From: Hyphomicrobiales bacterium | Lineage (GTDB): Bacteria > Pseudomonadota > Alphaproteobacteria > Rhizobiales > Rhizobiaceae | Direction of reading: 5' to 3' | DNA length: 64,000 bases | NCBI GenBank assembly: GCA_900470195.1 | Contig: UEIJ01000023.1 | Location: forward strand, 186,001-250,000 | In this document: positions 44,955 through 57,140 of the stretch, in pieces | How the letters are laid out: each line of letters begins with the position of its first letter | How positions within the stretch are numbered: position 1 is the first letter of the stretch | Program-made: the position numbers and the translations under genes | Notes under the pieces: model-generated | What the model was told of the DNA's origin: nothing | The model's input: only the letters and a program-made list of their open reading frames with translations | Database searches by the model: none

Positions 44955-46484
44955 TTACTCGACAGTCACGTCCGTCAGACGCAGACGGCTATCGGGAACC
45001 GGCACGAAGTTCTTCACGCGCTTGTTGACGCCGAAGATAGCCTTGAGATTGTAGAGCGGCATTTCCAGCGCACGGTCGGCGGCGTAATGCGCGATTTCCT
45101 GCAAGAGCTTTTCGCGCTCGCCGCGATCAAGAACCGAACGCTGCGCTTCCAGCATCTTATCGAGCTTTTCATCCTTGTCGTAAGGGTTCCACTTTTCACC
45201 TGAGTGATACATGGAATAAGCGGTGTTATCGTAGTCGAAGGTCCAGCCGCCCCATGACTGCTGGAACATCGCGCCGGTCTTGCCCTGTGGGATGATGTCG
45301 TTCAGCAGAACATTGGTGTCGTAAGGCTTGATGGTGGCATTGACACCGACCATTTGCAGGAAGCTTGCAATAGCCTGCGCCACTTCATTGAAGCTTGCAT
45401 CCTGACCGCGCACGTCGATCTGCACCGTTGCGCCAGGCTGAACGCCCGCTTCTTCGAGCAACTTCTTCGCGCCTTCCGGATCGTAAGGCAGTGGCTTCAT
45501 GTTCGGGTCGAAACCGAAGGACAGCGAACCCTGGAAACTTGCAATCGCTTCCGCCTGTCCGGCCAGAATGGACTGGATGATCGCATCGCGGTCAACCGCC
45601 ATGATCAGCGCCTTGCGCACGCGCTCATCCTTGGTGATACCGTCAGCCGTGTTGAAGCGCAGGGCATAAACCGTCGGCCCCGAAGCGGTAACAAGCTCCA
45701 GCTTCGGATCGCCCTGAATGGTCGGGATCATGCCAATCGGAATAGTTGGCGGAATGACCAGATCGACGCGCCCGGCCTGAAGTTCGGCAACGGCGGTCGA
45801 AGGCTCGGTGATGAAGCGATATTCGAGTTCGGAAAGCTTTGGCGCGCCGCCCCAGTGGTCGGCAAAAGCCTCAAGCTTTATGTTGACCTTCGGCTCATAG
45901 GACACGAATTTGAACGGTCCGGTGCCGACCGGGTGCATGTTGAAATAATCGTCGCCCTTTTCCTGAATATATTTCGGCGGAACGATCATGCCGCCATAAC
46001 CGGCAAGCTTGGTGATCAAAACCGGGTCCGGCGCCTTCAGATGGAAATCGACGGTCTTGTCGTCGATGACTTCCACCTTCTGGATGGCGATATAGTTCGA
46101 ACGCTGCGGACCTTTCGCGCCCTCGTCACCGAGCAGGCGATCAAAGGTGAATTTCACGGCTTCTGCATTGAATGGTTCGCCGTTTTGGAAATTGACGTTC
46201 TCACGCAGATGGAAGCGAATGCGCTTGCCTTCGTCCAGCTCTTCCCACGAGGTCGCGAGCGCCGGAACGATCTTGAGGTCCGGTCCGCGATAGACGAGAC
46301 CGTCGAAAATATTGGTGGCAACAGAAGCCCAGTTGACGAGGAAAGTGTCGATCGGATCCCAGCTGCCTGGGTCCTGTGGCGACGAAATGGTCAGCTTTCC
46401 GGCAGCAAAAGCCGGAGCAGATGCAAACACTGCCGCCGAAAGAGCGGAAGCCATGAGAACGGCTTTAAGTGTCTTCCTTATCAT
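44955..46484 (-). CDS. peptide-type ABC transporter substrate-binding protein, second importer
   Basis: 509-residue family 5 binding protein. Signal peptide MIRKTLKAVLMASALSAAVF ending ASAPAFA. SBP_bac_5 features include LVYRGPDLKIVPALATSWEE, FHPVGTGPF-like MHPVGTGPFKFV and ALIMAVDRDAIIQ. AAAGGGG precedes the ATG. It follows the double ATPase gene by 37 bases. It resembles glutathione/dipeptide-type proteins (GsiB, DppA), but ligand choice cannot be deduced from sequence. Confidence 0.9.
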   Translation of the reverse strand: MIRKTLKAVLMASALSAAVFASAPAFAAGKLTISSPQDPGSWDPIDTFLVNWASVATNIFDGLVYRGPDLKIVPALATSWEELDEGKRIRFHLRENVNFQNGEPFNAEAVKFTFDRLLGDEGAKGPQRSNYIAIQKVEVIDDKTVDFHLKAPDPVLITKLAGYGGMIVPPKYIQEKGDDYFNMHPVGTGPFKFVSYEPKVNIKLEAFADHWGGAPKLSELEYRFITEPSTAVAELQAGRVDLVIPPTIPIGMIPTIQGDPKLELVTASGPTVYALRFNTADGITKDERVRKALIMAVDRDAIIQSILAGQAEAIASFQGSLSFGFDPNMKPLPYDPEGAKKLLEEAGVQPGATVQIDVRGQDASFNEVAQAIASFLQMVGVNATIKPYDTNVLLNDIIPQGKTGAMFQQSWGGWTFDYDNTAYSMYHSGEKWNPYDKDEKLDKMLEAQRSVLDRGEREKLLQEIAHYAADRALEMPLYNLKAIFGVNKRVKNFVPVPDSRLRLTDVTVE

Positions 46485-46521
46485 TGTTTTTCCCCTTTGG
46501 GTTTCTGTTGAAATTTGTGCG

Positions 46522-48357
<1,836 letters not shown>

Positions 48358-48370
48358 ACTTCCAACCCTT

Positions 48371-48979
48371 TTACAGTGTAATGGCAGACCGCGTGGCCTG
48401 ATTGAATGCGCCGGACATGAAGCGCAAAAGCGCGGCCACTTCCGAAAGCGTTTCTTCCGAAGGGCGCGCATTGGCGGTGGAATCGACCAGAAGGCGTTCG
48501 CGAATCTGTGCATAGCGCGCGCAGGCATCGGCGCCCTTGGCAGTGATCTTCACCGTTTTTTCCTTTGCCGCCTTGCCGGTTGTCAGCAGACCGGCATTTT
48601 CAAGCTTGCGGATGGCATAGGTGGCAATATGCGTGTCTTCAATGTCGAGAACGAGGCAGATATCGGCAAGCTTCTTCTCGCGATCACGGTGGCGGATCGA
48701 ATGGAGAATCAGCACTTCGATGGGCGAAAGGCCCGGCAATCCCGCCGCAGCCATGCAACGAACCATCCAGCGCGAAAACGCGTGCGACGCAAGAATAAGG
48801 CCATATTCAACCTCGGACATTCCGGGCGAACCGCCTTCGGCAAGGTGAGCGGAGGAAACGATGGGGCCTATTGAGGCAACTGGGCGCAAATGCTGTGGCA
48901 GCGTAACTTCATCGAAGCCAGCTTCCTGCATCTCGTCTCCGGTCTTAGGCTCTTCCTCAAAAGCCTTATCTTTACCCAT
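48371..48979 (-). CDS. MarR-like winged-helix regulator
   Basis: 202 residues. The N-terminal 50 residues are disordered and acidic. A winged helix follows: GLSPIEVLILHSIRHRDREK, an HTH at LADICLVLDIEDTHIATYAIRKL and the wing ENAGLLTTGKAAKEKTVKITAKG. It is the first gene of the importer operon and divergent from the oxoprolinase gene, with about 125 bases between. By position it should control both transcripts. AT-rich repeats lie in between. Confidence 0.8.
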   Translation of the reverse strand: MGKDKAFEEEPKTGDEMQEAGFDEVTLPQHLRPVASIGPIVSSAHLAEGGSPGMSEVEYGLILASHAFSRWMVRCMAAAGLPGLSPIEVLILHSIRHRDREKKLADICLVLDIEDTHIATYAIRKLENAGLLTTGKAAKEKTVKITAKGADACARYAQIRERLLVDSTANARPSEETLSEVAALLRFMSGAFNQATRSAITL

Positions 48980-48990
48980 TTTGACGCTCC

Positions 48991-49048
48991 CGCTTTTATG
49001 TGAATTTTATGTCATCATCTTATCGACATTTTGTCAATAAAATGTGAC
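48991..49048. promoter_or_regulatory. AT-rich repeated region between divergent operons
   Basis: Two near-identical decamers, TTTTATGTGA (48994-49003) and TTTTATGTCA (49005-49014), 11 bases apart, and a related inverted GTCA-N8-TGAC (49033-49048). TTGACAAAATGTC can be read on the minus strand as a -35-like element. These are candidate operator and promoter parts for the MarR-like gene and the oxoprolinase. Confidence 0.45.
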
Positions 49049-49106
49049 TATCAATTTCAGAATACACAACTCAATGCATCTGGAATTTTGTGTGAGGGAG
49101 CCAGCG

Positions 49107-52100
49107 ATGAGCGGAACGGGACGCGGAGTATGGGACTTCTGGATCGACCGCGGCGGTACGTTTACAGACGTCATCGGGCGGGATCCGCAGGGCCAGCTCC
49201 ATGCACGCAAAGTTCTCTCCGAAAACCCGTCTGCCTATAAGGATGCCGCCGTTCACGGCATTCGTCTGCATCTGGGTCTCGCGACCGGCGAACTGATTCC
49301 AGCCGGTGTCATCGGGGAAGTGCGCATGGGCACGACGGTCGCCACCAACGCGCTTCTGGAGCGTAAGGGCGAACGGCTGGCCCTTGTCACCACCAAGGGT
49401 TTTCGCGACGCGCTGCGTATCGGCTATCAGGAACGCAAGAACATCTTCGCGACCGAGATCATCAAGCCGGAAGCGCTTTATGAAAAGGTCGTGGAACTGA
49501 ACGAGCGCGTTCAGGCCGATGGCACGGTCGAAACAGCTCTTAATCCCTCCGAGGCCGAAGCCGCACTGGTTGCGCTGAAGGAACAGGGCTACGAATCCGT
49601 CGCCATTGCACTCATGCATGCTTATAAATTTCCTGCGCATGAGGCTGAAATTGCTCGCATTGCGCGCGGTCTCGGCTTTGAACAGGTTTCCGTCAGCCAC
49701 GAAGTTTCGCCGCTGATTAAGCTGGTCGGTCGTGGTGATACCACGGTCGTCGATGCCTATCTGTCGCCGGTTCTCCGGCGTTATGTGGCGCAGGTATCCA
49801 GTGAACTGGATGTCGAGCGCACCGGCGCGCGCGTCATGTTCATGATGTCGTCGGGCGGCCTTACCGCAGCCGATCTGTTTCAGGGTAAGGACGCAATCCT
49901 GTCCGGCCCCGCTGGCGGCGTTGTCGGCCTCGCCCGCACCGGCGAAACGGCTGGCTTCCCGAAAGTCATCGGCTTCGACATGGGCGGCACCTCCACGGAT
50001 GTTGCGCATTTCGACGGCGAATATGAACGCGCCTTCGAAACAGAAGTGGCTGGCGTTCGCGTTCGCGCGCCCATGATGCTGATCCACACGGTTGCCGCAG
50101 GCGGCGGCTCGATCCTGCATTACGATGCCGGGCGTTTCCGCGTCGGCCCGGATTCGGCGGGCGCCAATCCCGGCCCGGCCTGCTACCGCAACGGCGGACC
50201 GCTCGCCGTCACCGACGCCAATGTCATGTTGGGCAAGCTGTTGCCGGAGTTTTTCCCGGCGATCTTTGGCCCCGACCAGAACCAGCCGCTCGATGTGGAG
50301 CGGGTGCGTGAACTCTTCACCGCGCTTGCAGACGAGATCGGGGATGGCCGTTCACCGGAAGCCGTTGCCGATGGCTTCATCCGCATTGCGGTTGCCAATA
50401 TGGTCGAGGCGATCAAGAAAATTTCCGTCCAGCGCGGCTATGACGTGACGCGCTATGCGCTCAACTGCTTTGGCGGCGCTGGCGGCCAGCATGCCTGCCT
50501 CGTGGCCGATGCGCTTGGCATGAAGAATATTCTTCTCCATCCGATGTCCGGCCTGCTGTCCGCCTATGGCATGGGTCTCGCCGATATTCGCGCCACCCGC
50601 CAAAAGGCACTTGGCGTTGCGCTCGATCCGGCAGCGCCCGCAGCCCTGAAGGAGCTGGGTGAAGAACTGGCGCAGGAATGCGCAGCTGAACTTCTGGCTC
50701 AAGGCATTGAGGCCGCAGCCGTACACCGCCATCTGCGCGCCCACATCCGCTATGCGGGCACCGACACCGTTCTGTCCGTTGAGGCCACCTTCCCGGCGGC
50801 GGACAATGCCGACCGTCTTCGCGCTGAGTTTGAGGCAGCCCATAAGCGCCGCTTCGGTTTCATTGCGGAAAACAAGGCTCTGGTTATCGACGCTGTAGAA
50901 GTCGAAGCCGTTGGTGGCGGCGCAGGCGAAACCGAAAGCGCCCAATCGCTCGACAGCGATCTGGAAGCGGCAACCGCCAAACGAACCCGCTTCTTCTCCC
51001 AAGGCGAGTTGCACGACGCGGGCGTTGTCTTGCGCGAACAAATGCAGCGTGGCCAGACCGTCACCGGCCCGGCGATCATCATCGAGAAAAACCAGACCAT
51101 CGTCATCGAAGATGGCTGGCAGGCCCGCCTGACTGCCCATGACCACGTGGTGCTGACGCGCGTCAAGGCGCTACCCGCCCGCACGGCCATCGGCACCGAA
51201 GCCGATCCGGTTATGCTGGAGATTTTCAACAATCTCTTCATGTCCATTGCCGAGCAGATGGGCGTGACGCTTCAGAACACCGCCTATTCGGTGAATATCA
51301 AGGAGCGTCTCGACTTTTCTTGCGCGGTTTTCGACGCCGCTGGCAATCTCGTCGCCAATGCGCCGCATATGCCGGTGCATCTTGGTTCCATGGATGCATC
51401 GGTCGCCACCGCAATCCGTGAGAACAGCGACATCAAGCCGGGCGATGTGTTTCTCATCAATGCGCCTTATAATGGCGGCACCCATCTGCCCGACCTTACC
51501 GTCTGCACGCCGGTTTTCGATGATGACAATCGTGAAATCCGCTTCTGGGTTGCAAGCCGTGGTCACCATGCGGATATTGGCGGCATTGCCCCGGGCTCCA
51601 TGTCGCCGCTTGCGGTCAATATCGAGCAGGAAGGTGTCTATATCGACAATTTCAAGCTCGTGGACCGAGGTACATTCCGCGAGGAGGCGCTCGCCGCTCT
51701 GCTAACCGGCGCGACCTACCCCGTCCGCAACCTGACGCAGAACGTCAACGACCTGAAGGCGCAGATCGCCGCCAACGAAAAGGGCGTGGCCGAGCTGAAA
51801 AAGATGATCGGCCTTTTCGGCGAGGATGTTGTGAAAGCCTATATGGGCCATGTTCAGGACAATGCCGCCGAAAGCGTACGGCGGGTGCTGGACAAGCTGC
51901 CCGATGGCCATTTCATCTATGAGATGGATCAGGGGTGTCAGATCGAAGTGCGTGTCACTATCGACAAGGAAAAGCGCGAAGCGACCGTCGATTTCACCGG
52001 CACGTCGGAGCAGCGATCCGACAATTTCAACGCGCCAGAGCCAGTCACCCGGGCGGCTGTGCTCTATGTCTTCCGCGTGCTGGTGGAGGGCGACATTCCG

Positions 52101-52730
52101 ATGAATGCGGGCTGCCTGCGGCCGATCAGGATAATCGTGCCGGAAGGCTCGATGCTCTCGCCGCAATATCCGGCGGCGGTCGTGGCAGGCAATGTCGAAG
52201 TCAGTCAGGCTGTCACCAACTGCCTGTTCGGCGCGACCAAGGCGATGGCGGCGGCGCAAGGCACCATGAACAATCTGACCTTCGGCGATGACGAATATCA
52301 GTATTACGAAACCATCTGTTCCGGCGCGCCTGCCGGCCCCGGTTTCAACGGTGCAGATGCGGTGCATACACATATGACCAATTCGCGCCTCACCGACCCG
52401 GAAATTCTGGAAACCCGTTTCCCCGTTTTGCTGGAAGATTTCCACATCCGGGAAAAATCGGGCGGCAAGGGAAAATGGAACGCTGGCGATGGTACCAAGC
52501 GCACAATCCGCGCATTGAAGACACTGGAATTCGCCATTCTTTCCGGTCACCGTCGTGTAGCGCCCTTTGGCCTTGAAGGCGGTGAAGCGGGTCAGACCGG
52601 CTGCAACGAGGTGCGCCGCAAGAACGGTTCAGTGGAAGTGCTCGGCAATTGTGACCAGACAGTGCTCGAGGCTGGCGAAGCCTTCACCGTCATTACGCCG
52701 ACCGGCGGGGGGTATGGCGCACCAGAATAA
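49107..52730 (+). CDS. 5-oxoprolinase/hydantoinase, fused HyuA-HyuB
   Basis: 1207-residue cytoplasmic enzyme with two fused subunits. HyuA-like half (about 10-690): [16 protein letters not shown] phosphate-binding start, [33 protein letters not shown]. HyuB-like half (about 700-1200): [57 protein letters not shown]. In 5-oxoprolinase (ATP-hydrolysing) both parts open the pyroglutamate ring to give glutamate. GAGGGAG precedes the ATG; the longer start at 49044 is not needed. Divergent from the peptide importer, so 5-oxoproline or hydantoin-type products of that import are plausible substrates. It could also be an N-methylhydantoinase. Confidence 0.88.
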   Translation: MSGTGRGVWDFWIDRGGTFTDVIGRDPQGQLHARKVLSENPSAYKDAAVHGIRLHLGLATGELIPAGVIGEVRMGTTVATNALLERKGERLALVTTKGFRDALRIGYQERKNIFATEIIKPEALYEKVVELNERVQADGTVETALNPSEAEAALVALKEQGYESVAIALMHAYKFPAHEAEIARIARGLGFEQVSVSHEVSPLIKLVGRGDTTVVDAYLSPVLRRYVAQVSSELDVERTGARVMFMMSSGGLTAADLFQGKDAILSGPAGGVVGLARTGETAGFPKVIGFDMGGTSTDVAHFDGEYERAFETEVAGVRVRAPMMLIHTVAAGGGSILHYDAGRFRVGPDSAGANPGPACYRNGGPLAVTDANVMLGKLLPEFFPAIFGPDQNQPLDVERVRELFTALADEIGDGRSPEAVADGFIRIAVANMVEAIKKISVQRGYDVTRYALNCFGGAGGQHACLVADALGMKNILLHPMSGLLSAYGMGLADIRATRQKALGVALDPAAPAALKELGEELAQECAAELLAQGIEAAAVHRHLRAHIRYAGTDTVLSVEATFPAADNADRLRAEFEAAHKRRFGFIAENKALVIDAVEVEAVGGGAGETESAQSLDSDLEAATAKRTRFFSQGELHDAGVVLREQMQRGQTVTGPAIIIEKNQTIVIEDGWQARLTAHDHVVLTRVKALPARTAIGTEADPVMLEIFNNLFMSIAEQMGVTLQNTAYSVNIKERLDFSCAVFDAAGNLVANAPHMPVHLGSMDASVATAIRENSDIKPGDVFLINAPYNGGTHLPDLTVCTPVFDDDNREIRFWVASRGHHADIGGIAPGSMSPLAVNIEQEGVYIDNFKLVDRGTFREEALAALLTGATYPVRNLTQNVNDLKAQIAANEKGVAELKKMIGLFGEDVVKAYMGHVQDNAAESVRRVLDKLPDGHFIYEMDQGCQIEVRVTIDKEKREATVDFTGTSEQRSDNFNAPEPVTRAAVLYVFRVLVEGDIPMNAGCLRPIRIIVPEGSMLSPQYPAAVVAGNVEVSQAVTNCLFGATKAMAAAQGTMNNLTFGDDEYQYYETICSGAPAGPGFNGADAVHTHMTNSRLTDPEILETRFPVLLEDFHIREKSGGKGKWNAGDGTKRTIRALKTLEFAILSGHRRVAPFGLEGGEAGQTGCNEVRRKNGSVEVLGNCDQTVLEAGEAFTVITPTGGGYGAPE

Positions 52731-52753
52731 CAAAAGCTGTTTGATGAGATTTC

Positions 52754-52786
52754 GCCGCCCCCAGGGCGGCATTCTCGTTTTCAGAT
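52754..52786 (+). terminator. terminator after the oxoprolinase gene
   Basis: GCCGCCC-CCA-GGGCGGC stem (52754-52770) followed by ATTCTCGTTTTC, 24 bases past the stop. Confidence 0.65.
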
Positions 52787-52994
52787 TCGCCACACGAGCC
52801 TACATTTCAGCTGCAAACGGAAACTTTATCCGCTTCCGATCTGGACAAATGCCACGCATGGAATACAATTCCATACAAGCCTCAAAACTTAGAAATAAAC
52901 TCTCAATTGAGGGGCATTGCGACCCGGTTTGGACGCATCATTAGAATTAAATTTCTGCGATCAATAGGCTATCAACCAGATCACGGATACCACA

Positions 52995-53768
52995 ATGAAA
53001 TTCGCTCAGATTCTCGCTACCGCAGGCATTATTCAGGCAGTTCTCTTCACCGGCGCGATGGCTGGAGAAAATCTCGACGCCATCAAGTCGGCTGGCGTTT
53101 TGAAAATTGGGACTGAAGGCACCTATGCGCCGTTCACCTATCACGACAAGGACAACAAACTTGTTGGCTTTGACGTAGAAATCGGTGAAGCGGTTGCCGC
53201 AAAACTCGGCGTAAAGCCGGAATTCGTTGAAGGCAAATGGGACGGTCTCATCGCTGGACTTGATGCCAAGCGTTATGACGCCGTCATCAATCAGGTCGGC
53301 ATTACCGAAGAACGCCAGAAGAAGTTCAACTTCTCCAATCCCTATATCGTTTCGAAGGTCGTTCTGATCGTCAACGACAAGAACGACACGATCAAGGATT
53401 TTGTCGACCTCAAGGGCAAGAAATCCGCCCAGTCGCTGACCAGTAATTACGGCAAACTTGCGAAGGAAGCTGGCGCCGAACTCGTCGCCACCGATGGTTT
53501 CGACCAGTCGATCCAGCTTGTTTTGACGGGCCGCGCCGATGCGACACTCAATGACAGCCTTTCCTTCCTCGACTTCAAGAAGCACCAGCCTAAGGCTCCG
53601 GTAAAGGTTGTTGCCGAGAAGGAAAATGCAGACGCATCCGGGATCATTGTCCGTAAGGGCGACGACGATCTCGTAGCCGCCATCAACAAAGCACTCGATG
53701 AAATCAAGGTCGACGGTACTTACGACAAGATTTCGCAGAAATATTTCGGCCAGGATGTTTCTAAATAA
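52995..53768 (+). CDS. amino acid ABC transporter binding protein, cystine type (TcyJ/FliY-like)
   Basis: 257 residues with a signal peptide MKFAQILATAGIIQAV ending AMA. Family 3 binding protein; the segments GVLKIGTEGTYAPFTYHD, GKWDGLIAGLDAKRYDAVINQ, ITEERQKKFNFSNPYI and SNYGKLAKEAG strongly match FliY/TcyJ cystine-binding proteins. It begins a three-gene importer. A terminator-like stem follows, which should make it the most abundant product. Cystine is the likely ligand; related polar amino acids cannot be excluded. Confidence 0.88.
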   Translation: MKFAQILATAGIIQAVLFTGAMAGENLDAIKSAGVLKIGTEGTYAPFTYHDKDNKLVGFDVEIGEAVAAKLGVKPEFVEGKWDGLIAGLDAKRYDAVINQVGITEERQKKFNFSNPYIVSKVVLIVNDKNDTIKDFVDLKGKKSAQSLTSNYGKLAKEAGAELVATDGFDQSIQLVLTGRADATLNDSLSFLDFKKHQPKAPVKVVAEKENADASGIIVRKGDDDLVAAINKALDEIKVDGTYDKISQKYFGQDVSK

Positions 53769-53786
53769 GTGTCGGCCCGATTCATG

Positions 53787-53825
53787 AAGCGAAGCCGGAA
53801 GCTACTTCCGGCTTCGCTTTATTGT
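53787..53825 (+). terminator. strong hairpin after the cystine binding-protein gene
   Basis: Perfect 15-bp stem (53787-53801 with 53805-53819) with loop CTA, followed by TATTGTG. It sits between the binding-protein stop (53768) and the permease start (53932), so it should attenuate or end part of the transcripts. Confidence 0.8.
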
Positions 53826-53931
53826 GATCGCGAAAAATTATTCCAAAGACACGAACGCCAGACTGTATAAGATTAAGTGAGCGCAGCTTCATTTCAGTCT
53901 GACTTCCAGGTACCGATGAGGAGCCGAAAAC

Positions 53932-54612
53932 GTGCCCGATTGGCTTCAATTGATGGCGGAGTCCCTGCCCACCCTCCTGTGGGCTGGTTTGGTCTTCACC
54001 ATTCCCCTCACCCTCCTATCCTTTGCCTTCGGCCTGACATTGGGACTCCTGACAGCGCTTGTGCGGTTGTTCGCGCCGCTCTGGCTTTCGTCTATCGCCC
54101 GCTTCTACGTCTGGATATTTCGCGGCACACCGCTGCTTGTGCAGTTGTTCGTGATCTTTTACGGCCTGCCCAGCGCAGGCATTTATCTAGACGCTTTTCC
54201 AGCAGCGGTAATCGGCTTCACGCTTAGTGTCGGCGCTTATAGCTCGGAGATCATTCGGGCTGTGATCTCAGCCGTTCCAAAAGGACAATGGGAAGCTGCC
54301 TATTCTATCGGCATGAGTTGGCGTCAGGCTCTCGCACGCACCATTCTGCCACAGGCGACCCGAACGGCAGTACCGCCACTGTCCAATTCATTCATTTCTC
54401 TCGTCAAGGATACTTCGCTCGCCGCTGCTATCACCGTGCCAGAGCTTTTCCAGTCTGCTCAGCGCATCGTCGCCACTACCTATGAACCTCTCATCCTCTA
54501 TATTGAAGCGGCCCTGATCTATCTGGTGATGAGTTCCGTTCTCTCTTCCCTGCAGGTGCGGCTGGAACGGCGCTTCGGACGCTATGGCGGCACGCTGGAG
54601 ACAAACGCATGA
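53932..54612 (+). CDS. amino acid ABC transporter permease (TcyL-like)
   Basis: 226 residues with five to six helices, HisM/QM-type permease; the segment WIFRGTPLLVQLFVIFYGLP is diagnostic and the EAA loop reads EAAYSIGMSWRQALARTILP. The start is GTG at 53932, with GAGGAG 8 bases before it. It overlaps the ATPase gene by four bases (ATGA). Confidence 0.9.
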   Translation: MPDWLQLMAESLPTLLWAGLVFTIPLTLLSFAFGLTLGLLTALVRLFAPLWLSSIARFYVWIFRGTPLLVQLFVIFYGLPSAGIYLDAFPAAVIGFTLSVGAYSSEIIRAVISAVPKGQWEAAYSIGMSWRQALARTILPQATRTAVPPLSNSFISLVKDTSLAAAITVPELFQSAQRIVATTYEPLILYIEAALIYLVMSSVLSSLQVRLERRFGRYGGTLETNA

Positions 54613-55370
54613 TCGAACTGCAACACATCGTAAAGCGCTTTGACGACGCGGTTATTCTCAATGATATCAACGTTGCAATTGCGGAGGGCACGGTAACAGC
54701 ACTGGTGGGTCCGTCCGGTGGCGGCAAGAGTACGCTGCTGCGCTGCATCAATCTGCTCGAGATTCCGACATCGGGGACTCTGGTTCTGGGTGGCCAGTCT
54801 CTCAGTTTCGAACCAGACCGGAAGCCTAGCTGGCAGGCCATCCAATCAATCCGCCGCCAGACGGGCATGGTTTTTCAGAATTTCCAGCTCTTTCCACACC
54901 AGACAGCGATCCAGAATGTCATGGAAGGCCTGCTCACGGTTTTGAAATGGCCAAAGGACAAGGCGAAGGAACGCGCGATGGAACTGCTCACCAAGGTGGG
55001 CATGGCGCATAAAGCGGATGCATGGCCTTCAACGCTGTCGGGCGGACAACAGCAGCGCATCGCCATTGCGCGTGCACTGGCACCGTCGCCGCGTGTGCTG
55101 CTATGCGACGAGCCTACCTCGGCACTCGATCCTGAGCTTGCATCAGAAGTCGTTGACGTTCTGAGCAAGCTCGCCAGGGAGGGCACGACCATGGTGATCG
55201 CTACTCATGATCTACGGCTTGCCTCGAAGATCGCGAAAAATGTCGTTTTTCTTGAGTCGGGTAATATCGTCGAGACCGGCACCGCACACGAAATTTTCAC
55301 CCGCCCTGCACGCGAGCGCACAAAGCAATTCGTCGCGACGATCAACGCAGCCCATACCTACGACATTTAA
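54609..55370 (+). CDS. amino acid ABC transporter ATP-binding protein (TcyN-like)
   Basis: 253-residue ATPase, polar amino acid family: Walker A GPSGGGKST, signature LSGGQQQRIAIARAL, Walker B VLLCDEPTSALD and H-loop THDLRLA. It starts within the end of the permease gene (ATGA) and completes the cystine-type importer (binding protein, permease, ATPase). Confidence 0.92.
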   Translation: MIELQHIVKRFDDAVILNDINVAIAEGTVTALVGPSGGGKSTLLRCINLLEIPTSGTLVLGGQSLSFEPDRKPSWQAIQSIRRQTGMVFQNFQLFPHQTAIQNVMEGLLTVLKWPKDKAKERAMELLTKVGMAHKADAWPSTLSGGQQQRIAIARALAPSPRVLLCDEPTSALDPELASEVVDVLSKLAREGTTMVIATHDLRLASKIAKNVVFLESGNIVETGTAHEIFTRPARERTKQFVATINAAHTYDI

Positions 55371-55395
55371 GCCGCAAACAAGTCAAATCCCCTAA

Positions 55396-55420
55396 GGGCT
55401 TTCGCCACCAGCGAAAGCCC
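55396..55420 (+). terminator. hairpin after the amino acid importer
   Basis: Perfect 10-bp stem GGGCTTTCGC/GCGAAAGCCC with loop CACCA, 25 bases past the ATPase stop. U-run is poor (TCGTG), so termination strength is uncertain. Confidence 0.55.
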
Positions 55421-55593
55421 TCGTGCGCGCCGTCGGTTTAAAAATCGTACGTGTATTCAAAATTTTCCGGCGGCTCCCGACAGCCTGCCCCTTGGTAAAA
55501 CAGAAAACCACTGTTACATTATGCATAACGTAGAAATTGAAGCGCCTTGCTTGCGTCCTCACAGGTTCGCGCGGCGCCATAAGGACAAGAACC

Positions 55594-57138
55594 TTGAAGA
55601 ACCCCGACGAGCGCACCGCCGAAACGGTGCATCAAGGGGCGTCCGGCGGACAATCGGGCAGTTTGCAAGCCCGGAATCCGTCCGATAGCGGCAAGCGCAG
55701 ACCGCGCAAAAAAGCCGTTGCAGAGATCGGTAATGCCCGCAATGCATCTGATCCAGGACGCTCAAAACCGCAGGACGACACCGAGGGCTCGAGTTCGCAG
55801 AGCCAACGCAAACGTGCGCGTCGACGTCGGCGCGGCAAATCCGTAACGAGCCCTGAAGTTTCTTCGCAAAAGCCGGTCGCCGCGGAAGCCAGCAACAATC
55901 AGCAGCGATCTCTTGGTAAACTCTCGAATCGCCGCCGTCGTGCACGAAAGAGGAAGCAATCGCGGCAACCGGATGCGCAAACACCTCCGGCAGTTGAAGC
56001 GGCGGCAAAGACTCCGCACAATGCTGTGCGCGCAGAGAATCTGCATGCCCAGGTTCAAAACAAGCGTAAAGGCACCAACGGCCCGACGCCCAGGGCCAGC
56101 AACGGCGTTCAGCACGACAAGAGTGATGCTCCGCTTTACGCTGCTTTGGATCTCGGCACCAACAATTGCCGGTTGCTGGTAGCGTCGCCGACAAGACCGG
56201 GGCAGTTCCGCGTTGTGGATGCGTTTTCACGGATCGTGCGGCTCGGAGAAGGCCTGAGCGCCACTGGCCGGCTCAGTGATAATGCAATGGATCGCGCTGT
56301 TGACGCGCTGAAGATTTGCCGTGACAAGCTGGCGGGCAAGAAAATCAGGCGGTCCAGACTGATTGCGACCGAAGCCTGCCGTTCGGCCTCGAATGGCGAG
56401 CAGTTTCTGGAACGAGTCCGCGTGGAGACCGGACTTGAACTGGAGATTGTGGACCGGCAAACTGAAGCCCGGCTTGCTGTTTCGGGCTGCGGCACGCTGG
56501 TTACTCGCGAGACCGATGCCGTCGTGCTGTTCGATATTGGCGGCGGCTCTTCTGAAATTGCGCTGATTGATGTTTCCCGTCGACGGTCTCCGCGCTTGGC
56601 GGAACATATCATGGCCTGGACATCCCTTCCGGTCGGCGTCGTGACGCTGGCAGAGCGTTTCGGCGGGCGGAATGTCACGCAGGAAAGCTTCGATTCCATG
56701 GTTACTCATGTGACCGGTCTGCTTGCGCAATTTGCGGAGCGGCAGTGCCTTGGAAGCCTGACAGCCAGTCCGCGCTTCCATTTGCTGGGCACATCCGGGA
56801 CCGTGACCACGCTGGCAGGAATTCATCTTGGTCTTGAACGCTATGATCGCCGACGGGTGGACGGCATGTGGATGGACGCAGAAGACGTGACGCAGATGAC
56901 AAACCGCCTGCTGTCGTGGGATTTTGAAGCACGGGTGGCCAATCCTTGCATTGGCGCAGATCGCGCCGATCTGGTATTGGCAGGCTGCGCTATTCTGGAT
57001 GCGATACGCAAAGTGTGGCCCAGCGAAAAACTACTTGTTGCCGATCGTGGTCTGCGTGAAGGCATTTTGACCGAACTGATGTCTCGCGATGGCGCATGGC
57101 GACATAATCGCGTGACAGGCGCTAGAAACAGGCACTGA
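55594..57138 (+). CDS. ppx: Ppx/GppA family phosphatase with a long basic N-terminal extension
   Basis: About 514 residues. The first ~180 are disordered, with Arg/Lys clusters ([21 protein letters not shown]). The rest is one Ppx/GppA catalytic unit: the actin-like [14 protein letters not shown] near 186, [14 protein letters not shown] and the [11 protein letters not shown] phosphate loop. The HD-type C-terminal domain of long exopolyphosphatases is missing. It should remove phosphate from polyphosphate or pppGpp. TTG 55594 is the start, AAGGA 8 bases before it; the frame is open to 55537. rlmE follows after 2 bases, so they share a transcript. The basic tail could bind nucleic acid or polyphosphate. 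Confidence 0.85.
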   Translation: MKNPDERTAETVHQGASGGQSGSLQARNPSDSGKRRPRKKAVAEIGNARNASDPGRSKPQDDTEGSSSQSQRKRARRRRRGKSVTSPEVSSQKPVAAEASNNQQRSLGKLSNRRRRARKRKQSRQPDAQTPPAVEAAAKTPHNAVRAENLHAQVQNKRKGTNGPTPRASNGVQHDKSDAPLYAALDLGTNNCRLLVASPTRPGQFRVVDAFSRIVRLGEGLSATGRLSDNAMDRAVDALKICRDKLAGKKIRRSRLIATEACRSASNGEQFLERVRVETGLELEIVDRQTEARLAVSGCGTLVTRETDAVVLFDIGGGSSEIALIDVSRRRSPRLAEHIMAWTSLPVGVVTLAERFGGRNVTQESFDSMVTHVTGLLAQFAERQCLGSLTASPRFHLLGTSGTVTTLAGIHLGLERYDRRRVDGMWMDAEDVTQMTNRLLSWDFEARVANPCIGADRADLVLAGCAILDAIRKVWPSEKLLVADRGLREGILTELMSRDGAWRHNRVTGARNRH

Positions 57139-57140
57139 TA

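Noticed and set aside
48358-48528. N-terminal extension of the double ATPase
   Set aside because: It overlaps the regulator gene in another frame and has no family similarity; TTG 48357 has a good ribosome site.
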